Shown: positions 1 to 9,033 of the stretch, one piece after another | Layout: each line of letters begins with the position of its first letter | How positions within the stretch are numbered: position 1 is the stretch's first letter | NCBI GenBank assembly: GCA_012837655.1 | Contig: DUQT01000239.1 | Span: 1 to 32,643 of the forward strand | Source: Actinomyces sp. | Lineage (GTDB): Bacteria > Actinomycetota > Actinomycetes > Actinomycetales > Actinomycetaceae | Reading direction: 5' to 3' | Length of the DNA: 32,643 nucleotides | Notes under the pieces: model-generated | Seen by the model: the letters and a program-made list of their open reading frames with translations, nothing else | Told to the model about the DNA's origin: nothing | Databases searched by the model: none | Program-made: the position numbers and the translations under genes

Positions 1-91
1 CGCCACCACGGCGAACCCGCGGCCGTGTTCGCCGGCCCGGGCGGCCTCTATCGCCGCGTTCAGCGCCAGCAGGTTGGTTTCTGATTCGTTT
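1..91 (-). pseudogene. Fragment of a methyl-accepting chemotaxis protein signalling domain (hairpin tip), truncated at the window edge and without a 5' part
   Basis: The reverse complement, in a frame ending at base 1, reads ...[31 protein letters not shown], which is the MCP hairpin-tip signature. The same frame meets a TAG near 134-136, and the residues before ETNLL do not look like an MCP. Confidence 0.7.
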
Positions 92-112
92 GGAATAACA
101 GAGTCTTTATGA

Positions 113-137
113 ACTAGACTAAACCGGTACGTCTAGT
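113..137. promoter_or_regulatory. Inverted repeat ACTAGAC-N11-GTCTAGT upstream of tRNA-Arg, around a central ACCGGT
   Basis: 7-bp perfect arms at 113-119 and 131-137, 27 nt before the tRNA. Confidence 0.3.
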
Positions 138-163
138 ACGACGCCAACGACAGTTGGTTGAGA

Positions 164-236
164 GCCCCGATAGCTCAGCGGATAGAGCGTCTGCCTCCGG
201 AGCAGAAGGTCGCAGGTTCGAGTCCTGTTCGGGGCG
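164..236 (+). tRNA. tRNA-Arg (anticodon CCG)
   Basis: Acceptor stem GCCCCGA/TCGGGGC, anticodon loop CTCCGGA (CCG), and T-arm with GGTTCGAGTCC. 73 nt including discriminator G; CCA is not encoded. Confidence 0.95.
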
Positions 237-373
237 CTTTTCTTTGCCCACTAACGACTGTGAGCGTCAACACGTTACGCGGCTCGCGCGACTGGCCTGG
301 GACCAAGATTGGCCCCAAGATTTTTTCTAGGTGGGATAATGGCACCGTTAAGTACCTCGATTAGGAGATCGTA

Positions 374-835
374 ATGCGCGTACATATTGCTGCTGACCAC
401 GCGGGGTTTGAGCTCCGTGAATTCTTGATTGAGCGCCTAGAGGGTGCCGGCCATGAAGTTATCGATCATGGCGCAAAGGATTACGACCCGATGGACGCAT
501 ACCCGACCATGTGTATCCCAGCTGCCGAGGCCGTTGCCGCGGATCCGGGTTCGTTGGGCATCGTGATTGGTGGTTCCGGCAACGGTGAGCAGATGGCTGC
601 CAACCTGGTTGATGGCATCCGCGCAGCACTCGTGTGGAACGAATCAACCGCAGTTTTGGCGCGTGAGCACAACGACGCAAACGTCATTTCGATTGGTGCG
701 CGCCAGCACACGAAGGAAGAAGCCGCACACTTTGTGAAGGTGTTCCTAGCAACTCAGTTCTCGGGCGATACCCGCCACAAGCACCGCATCGGCCTCATGA
801 CCAAGTACGAGCAGGAACGCTGCAAGGAAAAGTAA
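374..835 (+). CDS. rpiB: Ribose-5-phosphate isomerase B
   Basis: MRVHIAADHAGFELRE...GSGNGEQMAANLVDGIRAAL...NDANVISIGARQ; SD-like TAGGAG before the ATG. Confidence 0.95.
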   Translation: MRVHIAADHAGFELREFLIERLEGAGHEVIDHGAKDYDPMDAYPTMCIPAAEAVAADPGSLGIVIGGSGNGEQMAANLVDGIRAALVWNESTAVLAREHNDANVISIGARQHTKEEAAHFVKVFLATQFSGDTRHKHRIGLMTKYEQERCKEK

Positions 836-900
836 AACGCGGAGCTACCAGCGTCAGCGCTTGACGTTAGGAAAGAGCTAACAGGTAGCGAAGGGCGCAC

Positions 901-1050
901 ACAAGCGAAGACACTGCGTCGTTTCAACAAACGTCGCTGATGTCACGTCGTCCGCAACAGACGCCGATGCTATCGGGCCGTCTACGGCAGACGCCGATCA
1001 CATCGGGTCGTCAACAACAGAAGCCGCTGATGTCGCGTCCACTAGACGCT
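901..1050. repeat. About five degenerate tandem copies of a 30-bp unit
   Basis: Exact 30-bp register: 901-930 (weak), 931-960 acgtcgctgatgtcacgtcgtccgcaacag, 961-990 acgccgatgctatcgggccgtctacggcag, 991-1020 acgccgatcacatcgggtcgtcaacaacag, 1021-1050 (partial). Confidence 0.75.
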
Positions 1051-1054
1051 AAAG

Positions 1055-1084
1055 GGATGAAGCCAGGGGAACCTGGCTTCATCC
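1055..1084 (+). terminator. Strong hairpin (13-bp perfect stem, GGAA loop) between rpiB and argS
   Basis: GGATGAAGCCAGG-GGAA-CCTGGCTTCATCC; no long T-tract follows. Confidence 0.5.
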
Positions 1085-1168
1085 AATTCTGGTCGGTGTG
1101 ACCAACTGGTCGCCCAGTTTTCGGGCGCGAGTTACCTCAAAAACGGTGAACCCTCTAGGATTGAGGGC

Positions 1169-2848
1169 GTGACTCCTAAAGATTTAGAAGAACTCATCCA
1201 TGCTGTACTGACCGGCGCCGTAGCGGACGGCGAAGTTGAACTCGCCGCTGAAGACATTCCGCAGGACGTGACCGTCGAACACCCTCGCAACCGTGAACAC
1301 GGCGACTGGGCTACCAACATCGCAATGCGCCTGGCTAAGAAGGCTGGCACCAATCCGCGTGCCCTGGCTGAAATCCTCGCTCGACGCCTGCGTGAACAGG
1401 ACGGCATCGCCGAAGTCGACGTAGCAGGACCCGGGTTCATCAACATCCGCCTTGAAGCGGCATCCGCTGGCGAACTCGCCCGCACCATCCTGGAAGCCGG
1501 CGAAAACTACGGAAACAACGAGTCCAAAGCCGGAACACACGTGAACCTTGAATACGTGTCCGCCAACCCGACCGGCCCCATCCACCTTGGTGGCGCACGC
1601 TGGGCCGCGGTCGGTGACTCCATGGCCCGCCTCCTGAAAGCAGCTGGAGCTGAAGTCACCCGCGAATACTACTTCAACGACCACGGCGCCCAAATCGACC
1701 GTTTCGCCCGCTCTCTCTACGCCCGCGCAAAGGGCGAAGAAGCACCAGAAGATGGCTACGGTGGCCAATACATTGAAGATATCGCCAACCAGGTCATGGC
1801 CGACGCCCAGGCCGCAGGCGAACCAAACCCACTTGACCTGCCCGAAGAGGAAGCTGTCGAAGCGTTCCGCGCTCGCGGCGTTGAACTCATGTTTGCTGAA
1901 ATTAAAGACAAGCTCAGCGAGTTCCGCACCGAGTTCGACGTTTTCTTCCACGAAGATTCCCTGCACGAATCCGGCGCAGTTGACGAAGCGATCCAGATCC
2001 TTCGCGACCGTGGCCATATTTTCGACGAGGGCGGTGCTACGTGGCTGCGTACCACCGACTTCGGTGATGACAAGGATCGCGTAGTTGTGAAGTCTGACGG
2101 GGAGACCGCCTACTTTGCAGGCGACCTGGCTTACTACTTGGATAAGCGCAACCGTGGAGCCGACGAAGCGGTGTACCTGCTTGGTGCTGACCACCACGGT
2201 TACATTGGCCGCATGATGGCAATGTGTGCCGCGTTTGGGGACGAGCCGCACAAGAACCTTGAGATTCTGATTGGCCAGATGGTCAACCTGGTTCGCTCAG
2301 GTAAACCTGTCCGCATGTCCAAGCGCGCCGGCACAGTTGTTACCTTGGACGACCTCGTGGATGCAGTTGGTGTTGACGCTGCACGTTATTCGCTGGTTCG
2401 CACGTCAATCGACCAAAACGTAGATATTGATCTTGACCTGCTGACCCAAAACACGAATGACAACCCGGTTTACTACGTGCAGTACGCACACGCTCGAACC
2501 GCGAACGTGAGCCGAAATGCTGATGAGCACGGCGTAACTCGGGATCAGGAGTTCGACCCGTCCGCGCTTGATCACCCGGCTGATGCGCAGCTTCTTGGCG
2601 TTCTTGCACAGTTCCCGTCCGTGGTTGCGCAGGCCGCGCAGTTCTTGGAACCGCACCGCGTGGCTCGCTACCTGGAAGAGCTGGCTGGCGCCTACCACAC
2701 CTGGTACGCGCAGTGCCGCGTGACTCCGCGCGCTGATGAGGAAGTCACCAAGGGCCACGTTGCCCGCCGCTGGCTCAATGACGCGGTCAAGCAGGTACTG
2801 GCAAACGGCCTGAACCTGATCGGCGTTTCCGCTCCGGAGCGCATGTAG
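1169..2848 (+). CDS. argS: Arginyl-tRNA synthetase
   Basis: Class I aaRS signature [36 protein letters not shown] and the ArgS C-terminal domain; GTG start. Confidence 0.96.
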   Translation: MTPKDLEELIHAVLTGAVADGEVELAAEDIPQDVTVEHPRNREHGDWATNIAMRLAKKAGTNPRALAEILARRLREQDGIAEVDVAGPGFINIRLEAASAGELARTILEAGENYGNNESKAGTHVNLEYVSANPTGPIHLGGARWAAVGDSMARLLKAAGAEVTREYYFNDHGAQIDRFARSLYARAKGEEAPEDGYGGQYIEDIANQVMADAQAAGEPNPLDLPEEEAVEAFRARGVELMFAEIKDKLSEFRTEFDVFFHEDSLHESGAVDEAIQILRDRGHIFDEGGATWLRTTDFGDDKDRVVVKSDGETAYFAGDLAYYLDKRNRGADEAVYLLGADHHGYIGRMMAMCAAFGDEPHKNLEILIGQMVNLVRSGKPVRMSKRAGTVVTLDDLVDAVGVDAARYSLVRTSIDQNVDIDLDLLTQNTNDNPVYYVQYAHARTANVSRNADEHGVTRDQEFDPSALDHPADAQLLGVLAQFPSVVAQAAQFLEPHRVARYLEELAGAYHTWYAQCRVTPRADEEVTKGHVARRWLNDAVKQVLANGLNLIGVSAPERM

Positions 2849-2866
2849 TCCAACCGTTCGTTAACC

Positions 2867-2902
2867 GGCGCGGGGCGTCCACCCTTGCGGGAGCTCCGCG
2901 CC
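2867..2902 (+). other. Long GC-rich hairpin in the argS-lysA intergenic region
   Basis: GGCGCGGGGCGTCC/GGGAGCTCCGCGCC arms pair at about 13 of 14 positions including wobbles; no T-tract. Confidence 0.45.
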
Positions 2903-2968
2903 CGCAACAAACCCAAATCCGGTTACATACAAGCCACCCGTACGTGAGCCATAGATAGAAGGAGTCCC

Positions 2969-4372
2969 ATGAGCCTCGCCCTCGAAAATCTACGCGCCCC
3001 AAAGCCAACTGAACGCCCGGATTTGTGGCCGTGGAGTGCGAAGTTTGCAGATGGTGAACTCACGCTGGGTGGTTGGCCGGTTACGAAACTGGTGGAGCAG
3101 TGTGGCTCGCCGGTTTACGTGCTGGATGAGCCCGACCTGGTTGGGCGCGCAACGGTGTGGGCGACTGTGATGGCCGAAGAATTCTGGGTCGGCTACGGGA
3201 TGGGCGGCGGATCCGCGTACTATGCAGCGAAGGCGATGATGAGTGCGCGCGTGATCGAACTGGTCACCGCCGCCGGCATGGGTGTTGACACGGCTAGCCT
3301 GGGTGAACTCACGACTGCGTTGCACGCGGGCGCTGATCCGAACATGATCGGCCTGCACGGTAACAACAAGTCGGATGAGGAGCTACGCCTCGCGATTTCC
3401 GCGGGGGAGCGCGGCATCGCCCGCATCGTGATTGATTCTGCGGATGAGGTCGCGCGCGTCGCCGCAATCGCGGAAGAGCTTGGCCGCAAGGCTCGCGTCA
3501 TGATTCGCGTAACGACTGGTGTTCACGCCGGCGGCCACGAGTTCATCGCAACCGCGCATGAAGACCAGAAGTTCGGACTCTCCCTGGCGACCGGCGCCGC
3601 CAAACGGGTCGCGCTCGATATCCAAGACTACGAATCCCTGGAGTTCGTCGGCGTTCACAGCCACATCGGCTCCCAAATCCGCGACCTGGACGCGTTTTCA
3701 GAATCCGCCGGGCGCCTGCTTGGCCTCGTAAAGGATTTACAGGACGAGGGCGTGGCTTGCAACGAACTTGATTTGGGCGGAGGCTACGCGATTACATACA
3801 CCGGCCAGGATCCCGAGCCGACCAGTCCAAAGGATATTGCTCGAGCGCTTGCCTCGGCGGTGCGAAACAAATGTGAAGAGCTAGGTCTGAAGGTCCCGCA
3901 CGTTTCGATCGAACCGGGACGCTCCACGGTTGGGCCTTCAACCGTCACCTTGTACCGGGTTGGCACCGTCAAAGAAGTGCCACTCGGGGATGGCAAGTCG
4001 CGCCTCTACGTCTCTGTTGACGGCGGTATGTCGGACAATATTCGTCCCGCGCTGTACGAAGCCGATTACACGGCGCTGCTAGCGAATCGGGAAGCCAGCT
4101 CCGCCCTCGTACTTGCAAGAATTGTTGGAAAACACTGCGAATCTGGCGACATTGTGGTCCACGATGTTGCACTACCCGCGGACGTGAAACGCGGCGACAT
4201 TTTGGCGGTTCCTGCAACGGGAGCGTACGGACACGCAATGTCGTCGAACTACAACATGTTGACCAGGCCGGGAACGCTCGGCGTTGGGACGGGCGATCCG
4301 CACTGGATCATTTACCCCGAGAAACTGTCTGACCTTTTGGACCGCGACGCTTATCTGGCGTCAAAGAACTAG
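2969..4372 (+). CDS. lysA: Diaminopimelate decarboxylase
   Basis: PLP-dependent fold III motifs: YYAAKAMM, HSHIGSQI, DLGGGYAI, EPGRSTVG; SD AAGGAG. Confidence 0.95.
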   Translation: MSLALENLRAPKPTERPDLWPWSAKFADGELTLGGWPVTKLVEQCGSPVYVLDEPDLVGRATVWATVMAEEFWVGYGMGGGSAYYAAKAMMSARVIELVTAAGMGVDTASLGELTTALHAGADPNMIGLHGNNKSDEELRLAISAGERGIARIVIDSADEVARVAAIAEELGRKARVMIRVTTGVHAGGHEFIATAHEDQKFGLSLATGAAKRVALDIQDYESLEFVGVHSHIGSQIRDLDAFSESAGRLLGLVKDLQDEGVACNELDLGGGYAITYTGQDPEPTSPKDIARALASAVRNKCEELGLKVPHVSIEPGRSTVGPSTVTLYRVGTVKEVPLGDGKSRLYVSVDGGMSDNIRPALYEADYTALLANREASSALVLARIVGKHCESGDIVVHDVALPADVKRGDILAVPATGAYGHAMSSNYNMLTRPGTLGVGTGDPHWIIYPEKLSDLLDRDAYLASKN

Positions 4373-4400
4373 GCTCGTTTCCAGAACCTACGGAGGAAAT

Positions 4401-5705
4401 ATGACCACGAAGACGCAGAATATTGCCGTACTCGGTGCGGGAACTGTTGGATCACAAGTCATTCGTCTAATCAACGAACACCGTGATGACCTGCAGGCAC
4501 GTTCGGGCGCGGTGCTGAATATCTCCGCGGTCCTTGTGCGAAACCTGGACGCGAAACGCGACTACGACGTTGATCAGACGCTGCTCACGACCGACGCGGA
4601 AGGCGCGATCGACGGGGCGGACATCGTCATTGAACTGATTGGTGGCATCGAGCCGGCCTACAGCTATGTGAAGCGCGCACTGAACAACGGTTCAACCGTG
4701 ATCACTGGAAACAAGGCGCTTCTGGCGCAACACGGCCCAGAACTATACGAACTCGCCGCCGAGAACGACACGGATCTTTACTATGAGGCCGCAGTCGCGG
4801 GCGCTGTTCCAATCGTCTACGGCCTGCGCGAATCCCTGGCTGGGGACCGCGTTAACCGCATGATCGGAATCGTGAACGGCACGACGAACTTCATCCTGGA
4901 CCAGATGGCGACGACCGGCGCGTCCTACGATGATGCCTTGAAGGAAGCGCAGGAACTCGGGTTTGCTGAAGCTGACCCGACCGCCGACGTTGAGGGTCTT
5001 GACGCTGCGGCGAAGTGCGCGATCATGGCGTCGCTGGCATTCCATTCCCGCGTTTCCATGGAGGACGTGGCTGTCGAAGGCATCACCAAGATCACCGCGC
5101 AGGACATGGAGGAAGCTGCTGAAAACGGCATGGTTATCAAGCTTCTGGCCATCGCGGAACGACGCGTTGACGATGAGGGCGTTGAAGGTATTGGCGCGCA
5201 GGTCTACCCGGCGCTAGTTCCCACCACGCACCCACTTGCAACGGTATCCGGCGCGTTCAACGCGGTTGTTCTTGAAAACGAATCCGCTGGTCGACTGATG
5301 TTTTACGGCCAGGGAGCGGGTGGCGCGCCAACCGCCTCGGCTGTGCTGTCCGACCTGGTTGCGGGTGCATCGCACCGGGTTCACGGTGGCCACGCGCCAC
5401 GCGAATCGCGCTACGCAGAGCTTCCCATCCTTGACCCGGGCTCAGCTCAAACCCGCTACCAGGTGCGTATCAAGGTAGAAGAACGCGCAGGCGTGCTCGA
5501 AGAGGTCGCTGGCATCTTTGCCCGCCACGGAGTTTCCCTGCTAACCGTCCAGCAGAATGTGCCCGAGCCCGGCAAAGACGTACACATCGTCCTCGCAACG
5601 CACACAACCCGGGATTCCGATTTGCAAGCCGTTATCGACGCACTGGGCAAATCCAAGGTCGTTCAGGCGGTAGAATCCAGTTTGAGGGTTGAAGGAGACA
5701 ACTAA
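4401..5705 (+). CDS. hom: Homoserine dehydrogenase with C-terminal ACT domain
   Basis: NAD-binding GAGTVGSQV, GIVNGTTNFIL, EGLDAAAKCAIMASLAF, ACT-like tail. ORF-track start 4284 trimmed to ATG 4401, which has an upstream GGAGG. Confidence 0.94.
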   Translation: MTTKTQNIAVLGAGTVGSQVIRLINEHRDDLQARSGAVLNISAVLVRNLDAKRDYDVDQTLLTTDAEGAIDGADIVIELIGGIEPAYSYVKRALNNGSTVITGNKALLAQHGPELYELAAENDTDLYYEAAVAGAVPIVYGLRESLAGDRVNRMIGIVNGTTNFILDQMATTGASYDDALKEAQELGFAEADPTADVEGLDAAAKCAIMASLAFHSRVSMEDVAVEGITKITAQDMEEAAENGMVIKLLAIAERRVDDEGVEGIGAQVYPALVPTTHPLATVSGAFNAVVLENESAGRLMFYGQGAGGAPTASAVLSDLVAGASHRVHGGHAPRESRYAELPILDPGSAQTRYQVRIKVEERAGVLEEVAGIFARHGVSLLTVQQNVPEPGKDVHIVLATHTTRDSDLQAVIDALGKSKVVQAVESSLRVEGDN

Positions 5706-5710
5706 CTAAA

Positions 5711-6625
5711 ATGCGGCTCACCAACGACTTTGTCCGTGTGCGTGTTCCAGCCACGTCTGCAAATATCGGACCGGGTTTTGATCACGCGGGAATGGCGCTT
5801 CGAATTTTCGACGAGGTCGAGATCCGCGCAGTTGTTGGTGACACGCTAGTCCAAGTAATCGGACATGGCTCCGACACGGTCCCGACGGGGGAGGACAACC
5901 TCATCGTCCGATCGGTTCGCCGTGGCCTGGACTACCTGGACGCCTCCCAGGTTGGCCTGCACATGATCGCGCGCAACCGGATCCCGCACGGCTCCGGCCT
6001 GGGATCATCCGCAGCCGCAATCGTTGCGGGCCTGATGCTCGCTCGCGGTCTAGCGGGGGAGGACTCCATGACCATGGACGAAGTCTTCCAACTCGCCACG
6101 CAGGCCGAGGGGCATCCCGACAATGCCGCTCCAGCCGTCTTCGGTGGAGTCACGTTTTCGTGGATGAAAGAATCCGGGACTGCGCACAGCATCGTCCTCC
6201 CGCCGCCTTCCGGCATTAATGCGTGCGTGTTGACGCCCAAGTTTTCGGTGTCAACGTCCGAAGTGCGCGCGGCCCTGCCCGACCAGGTTCCGCACGTTGA
6301 CGCCCGTTTCAACCTTGCTCGCGCGTCGCTGCTGTCCCTGATTATGGCCGGCGTGGCGTCACCCGAATACCTGATGGACGCCACCGAAGATCGTCTCCAC
6401 CAAGCCCAGCGTGCGTCCGCCATGCCGGCTACGTATGACCTCGTTCAATATTTACGAGGGCGGGGCTTGCCAGCTGTTGTTTCGGGGGCGGGACCGACGG
6501 TTTTGGTGCTCGCTGAGCTCGATCCGGTCATGCGGGAAGAAGCTCAAGCTGCGGGCTGGACTGTGAAGTGTCCGGGAATCTCAGCTGAGGGCGCGAGCAT
6601 CCTAGAGGCCTCCCGAAGCAACTAG
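5711..6625 (+). CDS. thrB: Homoserine kinase (GHMP family)
   Basis: VRVPATSANIGPGFDHAGMAL, IPHGSGLGSSAAAIVAGL, VVSGAGPTVLVL; follows hom. Confidence 0.95.
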   Translation: MRLTNDFVRVRVPATSANIGPGFDHAGMALRIFDEVEIRAVVGDTLVQVIGHGSDTVPTGEDNLIVRSVRRGLDYLDASQVGLHMIARNRIPHGSGLGSSAAAIVAGLMLARGLAGEDSMTMDEVFQLATQAEGHPDNAAPAVFGGVTFSWMKESGTAHSIVLPPPSGINACVLTPKFSVSTSEVRAALPDQVPHVDARFNLARASLLSLIMAGVASPEYLMDATEDRLHQAQRASAMPATYDLVQYLRGRGLPAVVSGAGPTVLVLAELDPVMREEAQAAGWTVKCPGISAEGASILEASRSN

Positions 6626-6785
6626 CGCCCGGCTCAAAAACCTCAGGTGGGAATGCTTGAGGCATCAACCCTGCACAGCTGCGCCCTCGAGAATCAATTT
6701 TCGGCGACAACTTGGCGGGTTTGGAAAGCGCCGGATGACGCACTCCATTTCCCAAGAACAAAAACAACTGATACTATTTAGGGCA

Positions 6786-6824
6786 GGTTCAGTTGAACCG
6801 GAGCTGATCTCGATCAGCATTTTC
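6786..6824 (+). promoter_or_regulatory. Two tandem hairpins followed by a short T-run in the rho leader (possible attenuator)
   Basis: GGTTC-AGTT-GAACC (6786-6799) and GCTGAT-CTCG-ATCAGC (6803-6818) followed by ATTTTC; TACTAT -10-like element at 6773-6778. Confidence 0.4.
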
Positions 6825-6972
6825 AATCTTCCATCACGTTATTTGTGTAGGGAAGAATGTATCCACATCCCAGATGTCTCTTTCTTTCCTGCTTTCTTTG
6901 ATGGAAACGCTCCTGCTTAAATGAGCAGAGATTCACACGGCCACACGATGGCAACACCAGTGAGGAAATTCG

Positions 6973-8790
6973 TTGAGCGAAAACCCAACACAAAAAAGAC
7001 GTCCACTTTCACAGATGCGTCTTGCTGAACTGCGCGAAGTCGCTGAAGAAATGGGTCTTCAAGACTACGCAAAGATGCGCAAGCCCGACCTGCTCGCAGC
7101 GATTCGCGAAGCAAGGGGAGATAAGCCCCGCCGCGGACGCGGGACGTCACCTAAGACCACAGAAAACCAGAAGTCGGATTCCCAAAAGGACGGCGCTTCA
7201 GAGTCTCAGGGCGGTAAGGACCGCCAGCAGCAGAAGCAGGCCGAAAAGTCCGAGGACAAGGGCGACTCTGGTGACTCCAATGGTGAACCACGCAGGCGCC
7301 GTCGTCGCGCGGCCACTGCTGAAGCAGGTTCACCGGAATCCATCCAACTTGACGTGAAGGCCGAGTTGAAGGCCACCAAGAAGGAAATGGATCAAAAGGA
7401 CTCGAAGAAGTCCGATCACAAGTCTGACCAGCACGACGGTCGAAAGAAGTCGTTGGACGACATCAAGCTACCGTCTGCTGATGACGATGACAGCGACGAC
7501 GACTCGAACAGGCACGATGGTGGCGATAATGACCGCCACAATAACCGTCGCCGTAACAATCGTCGCGATGATAATCGTGATAATCGAGGGCGCCGTCGCC
7601 GCGGCCGTGACCGCAACAAGCGCCGCCGTGATGATCGCGAACCCGAGATCACTGAGGACGATGTACTGATTCCGATCGCGGGCATCCTTGATGTGCAGAA
7701 CAACCACGCGTTTGTGCGCACATCTGGCTACCTGCCCGGCCCGAACGACGTTTACGTAACGCTTGGTAACGTCCGTCGCTGGAATCTGCGTCCAGGTGAC
7801 GCGGTTGTCGGTTCGGTTCGCCAGCCTCGTGAAGGCGAGCGTCAGCGCCAGAAGTACAACGCTTTGGTGTCCGTCGATTCGGTGAACGGCATTCCGGTTG
7901 ATAAGGCCGGTAACCGTCCGGAGTTTGCGAAGCTAACGCCGCTTTACCCGAATGAGCACTTGCGTTTGGAGACCACTCCGAAGGCAATCACGCCGCGCGT
8001 CATCGACCTGGTTGCTCCGATCGGTAAGGGCCAGCGTGGCCTGATCGTTTCGCCGCCGAAGGCTGGTAAGACGATCATCATGCAGCAGATCGCTAACGCG
8101 ATTTCGCAAAATGATCCCGAGGTGCACCTGATGGTCGTTCTAGTTGATGAGCGTCCTGAAGAGGTCACCGACATGCGTCGCACGGTTAAGGGTGAGGTCA
8201 TTGCATCTACCTTTGACCGCCCGGCATCTGACCACACGATCGTTGCTGAACTCGCTATTGAGCGCGCAAAGCGTCTGGTTGAACTCGGCCACGACGTCGT
8301 CGTCCTGCTTGACTCGCTGACCCGCCTGGGCCGCGCTTACAACCTGGCAGCCCCGGCATCTGGCCGCATCCTGTCCGGTGGTGTGGACGCGTCGGCACTG
8401 TACCCGCCGAAGAAGTTCTTCGGTGCGGCACGTAACGTCGAAGAGGGCGGATCCCTGACGATCATTGCTTCTGCTCTAGTTGAGACCGGCTCCAAGATGG
8501 ACGAGGTCATCTTCGAAGAGTTCAAGGGTACCGGCAACATGGAGCTACGCCTGTCGCGTCAGCTTGCTGACCGCCGCATTTACCCGGCAGTTGATGTCAA
8601 CGCCTCGGGCACTCGCCGTGAGGAACTGCTGTTCAAGGAGGAAGAGCTCGCAATCATGTGGCGTCTACGCCGCGTACTGGGCGTCCTCGAGCAGCAGCAG
8701 GCTCTGGAGCTTGTGCTTGACAAGCTGAAGGACACGCAAAACAACGCTGAGTTCCTAATGGCAATCGCAAAGACGACGCCTAAGGATTAG
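6973..8790 (+). CDS. rho: Transcription termination factor Rho with a long charged low-complexity insertion
   Basis: Rho_N-like N-terminus, RNA-binding domain [26 protein letters not shown], Walker [12 protein letters not shown], Walker [20 protein letters not shown] start with GAGGAA SD. Confidence 0.96.
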   Translation: MSENPTQKRRPLSQMRLAELREVAEEMGLQDYAKMRKPDLLAAIREARGDKPRRGRGTSPKTTENQKSDSQKDGASESQGGKDRQQQKQAEKSEDKGDSGDSNGEPRRRRRRAATAEAGSPESIQLDVKAELKATKKEMDQKDSKKSDHKSDQHDGRKKSLDDIKLPSADDDDSDDDSNRHDGGDNDRHNNRRRNNRRDDNRDNRGRRRRGRDRNKRRRDDREPEITEDDVLIPIAGILDVQNNHAFVRTSGYLPGPNDVYVTLGNVRRWNLRPGDAVVGSVRQPREGERQRQKYNALVSVDSVNGIPVDKAGNRPEFAKLTPLYPNEHLRLETTPKAITPRVIDLVAPIGKGQRGLIVSPPKAGKTIIMQQIANAISQNDPEVHLMVVLVDERPEEVTDMRRTVKGEVIASTFDRPASDHTIVAELAIERAKRLVELGHDVVVLLDSLTRLGRAYNLAAPASGRILSGGVDASALYPPKKFFGAARNVEEGGSLTIIASALVETGSKMDEVIFEEFKGTGNMELRLSRQLADRRIYPAVDVNASGTRREELLFKEEELAIMWRLRRVLGVLEQQQALELVLDKLKDTQNNAEFLMAIAKTTPKD

Positions 8791-8802
8791 GTAAAGACAA
8801 GC

Positions 8803-8838
8803 AAAGGCGGCGACCACTTTGGTGGTCGCCGCTTTTGT
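8803..8838 (+). terminator. Rho-independent terminator downstream of rho
   Basis: GCGGCGACCAC-TTTG-GTGGTCGCCGC followed by TTTTGTT. Confidence 0.9.
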
Positions 8839-8895
8839 TATCGAAACCTTTAGCCGCTTCGCGTGTGCCTTCAAATGAGCCACGTCGATTTTTTG

Positions 8896-8993
8896 TGCAT
8901 CGTCAGGCGGCCTTGAGCCCGCTATTTGTCTCATGGCGCCCTGTTTTCATGCGTCCTCAGGCGGCCTTGAGCCCGCTATTCGTCTCGCGGCGT
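8896..8993. repeat. Two copies of a direct repeat with 54-bp period; short third copy at 9027-9040
   Basis: tgcatcgtcaggcggccttgagcccgctatttgtctcatggcg (8896-) and tgcgtcctcaggcggccttgagcccgctattcgtctcgcggcg (8950-), with 24 contiguous identical bases; tgcgtcgtcaggcg at 9027-9040. Confidence 0.8.
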
Positions 8994-9033
8994 CGCGTCT
9001 CCACGCCTCGCGGTGCCATGCTTCAATGCGTCG

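Noticed and set aside
158-364. 68-aa ORF overlapping tRNA-Arg
   Set aside because: Translates the tRNA itself; no SD and no protein-family resemblance.
901-1050. Possible CRISPR array
   Set aside because: 30-bp units are contiguous with no spacers, degenerate, and no cas genes are present.
1184-2251. 355-aa ORF on the - strand
   Set aside because: Fully antisense to argS, which has clear family motifs; a typical GC-rich shadow frame.
6657-6920. 87-aa ORF in the rho leader
   Set aside because: No SD, no family resemblance, and it spans the likely promoter and leader hairpins.
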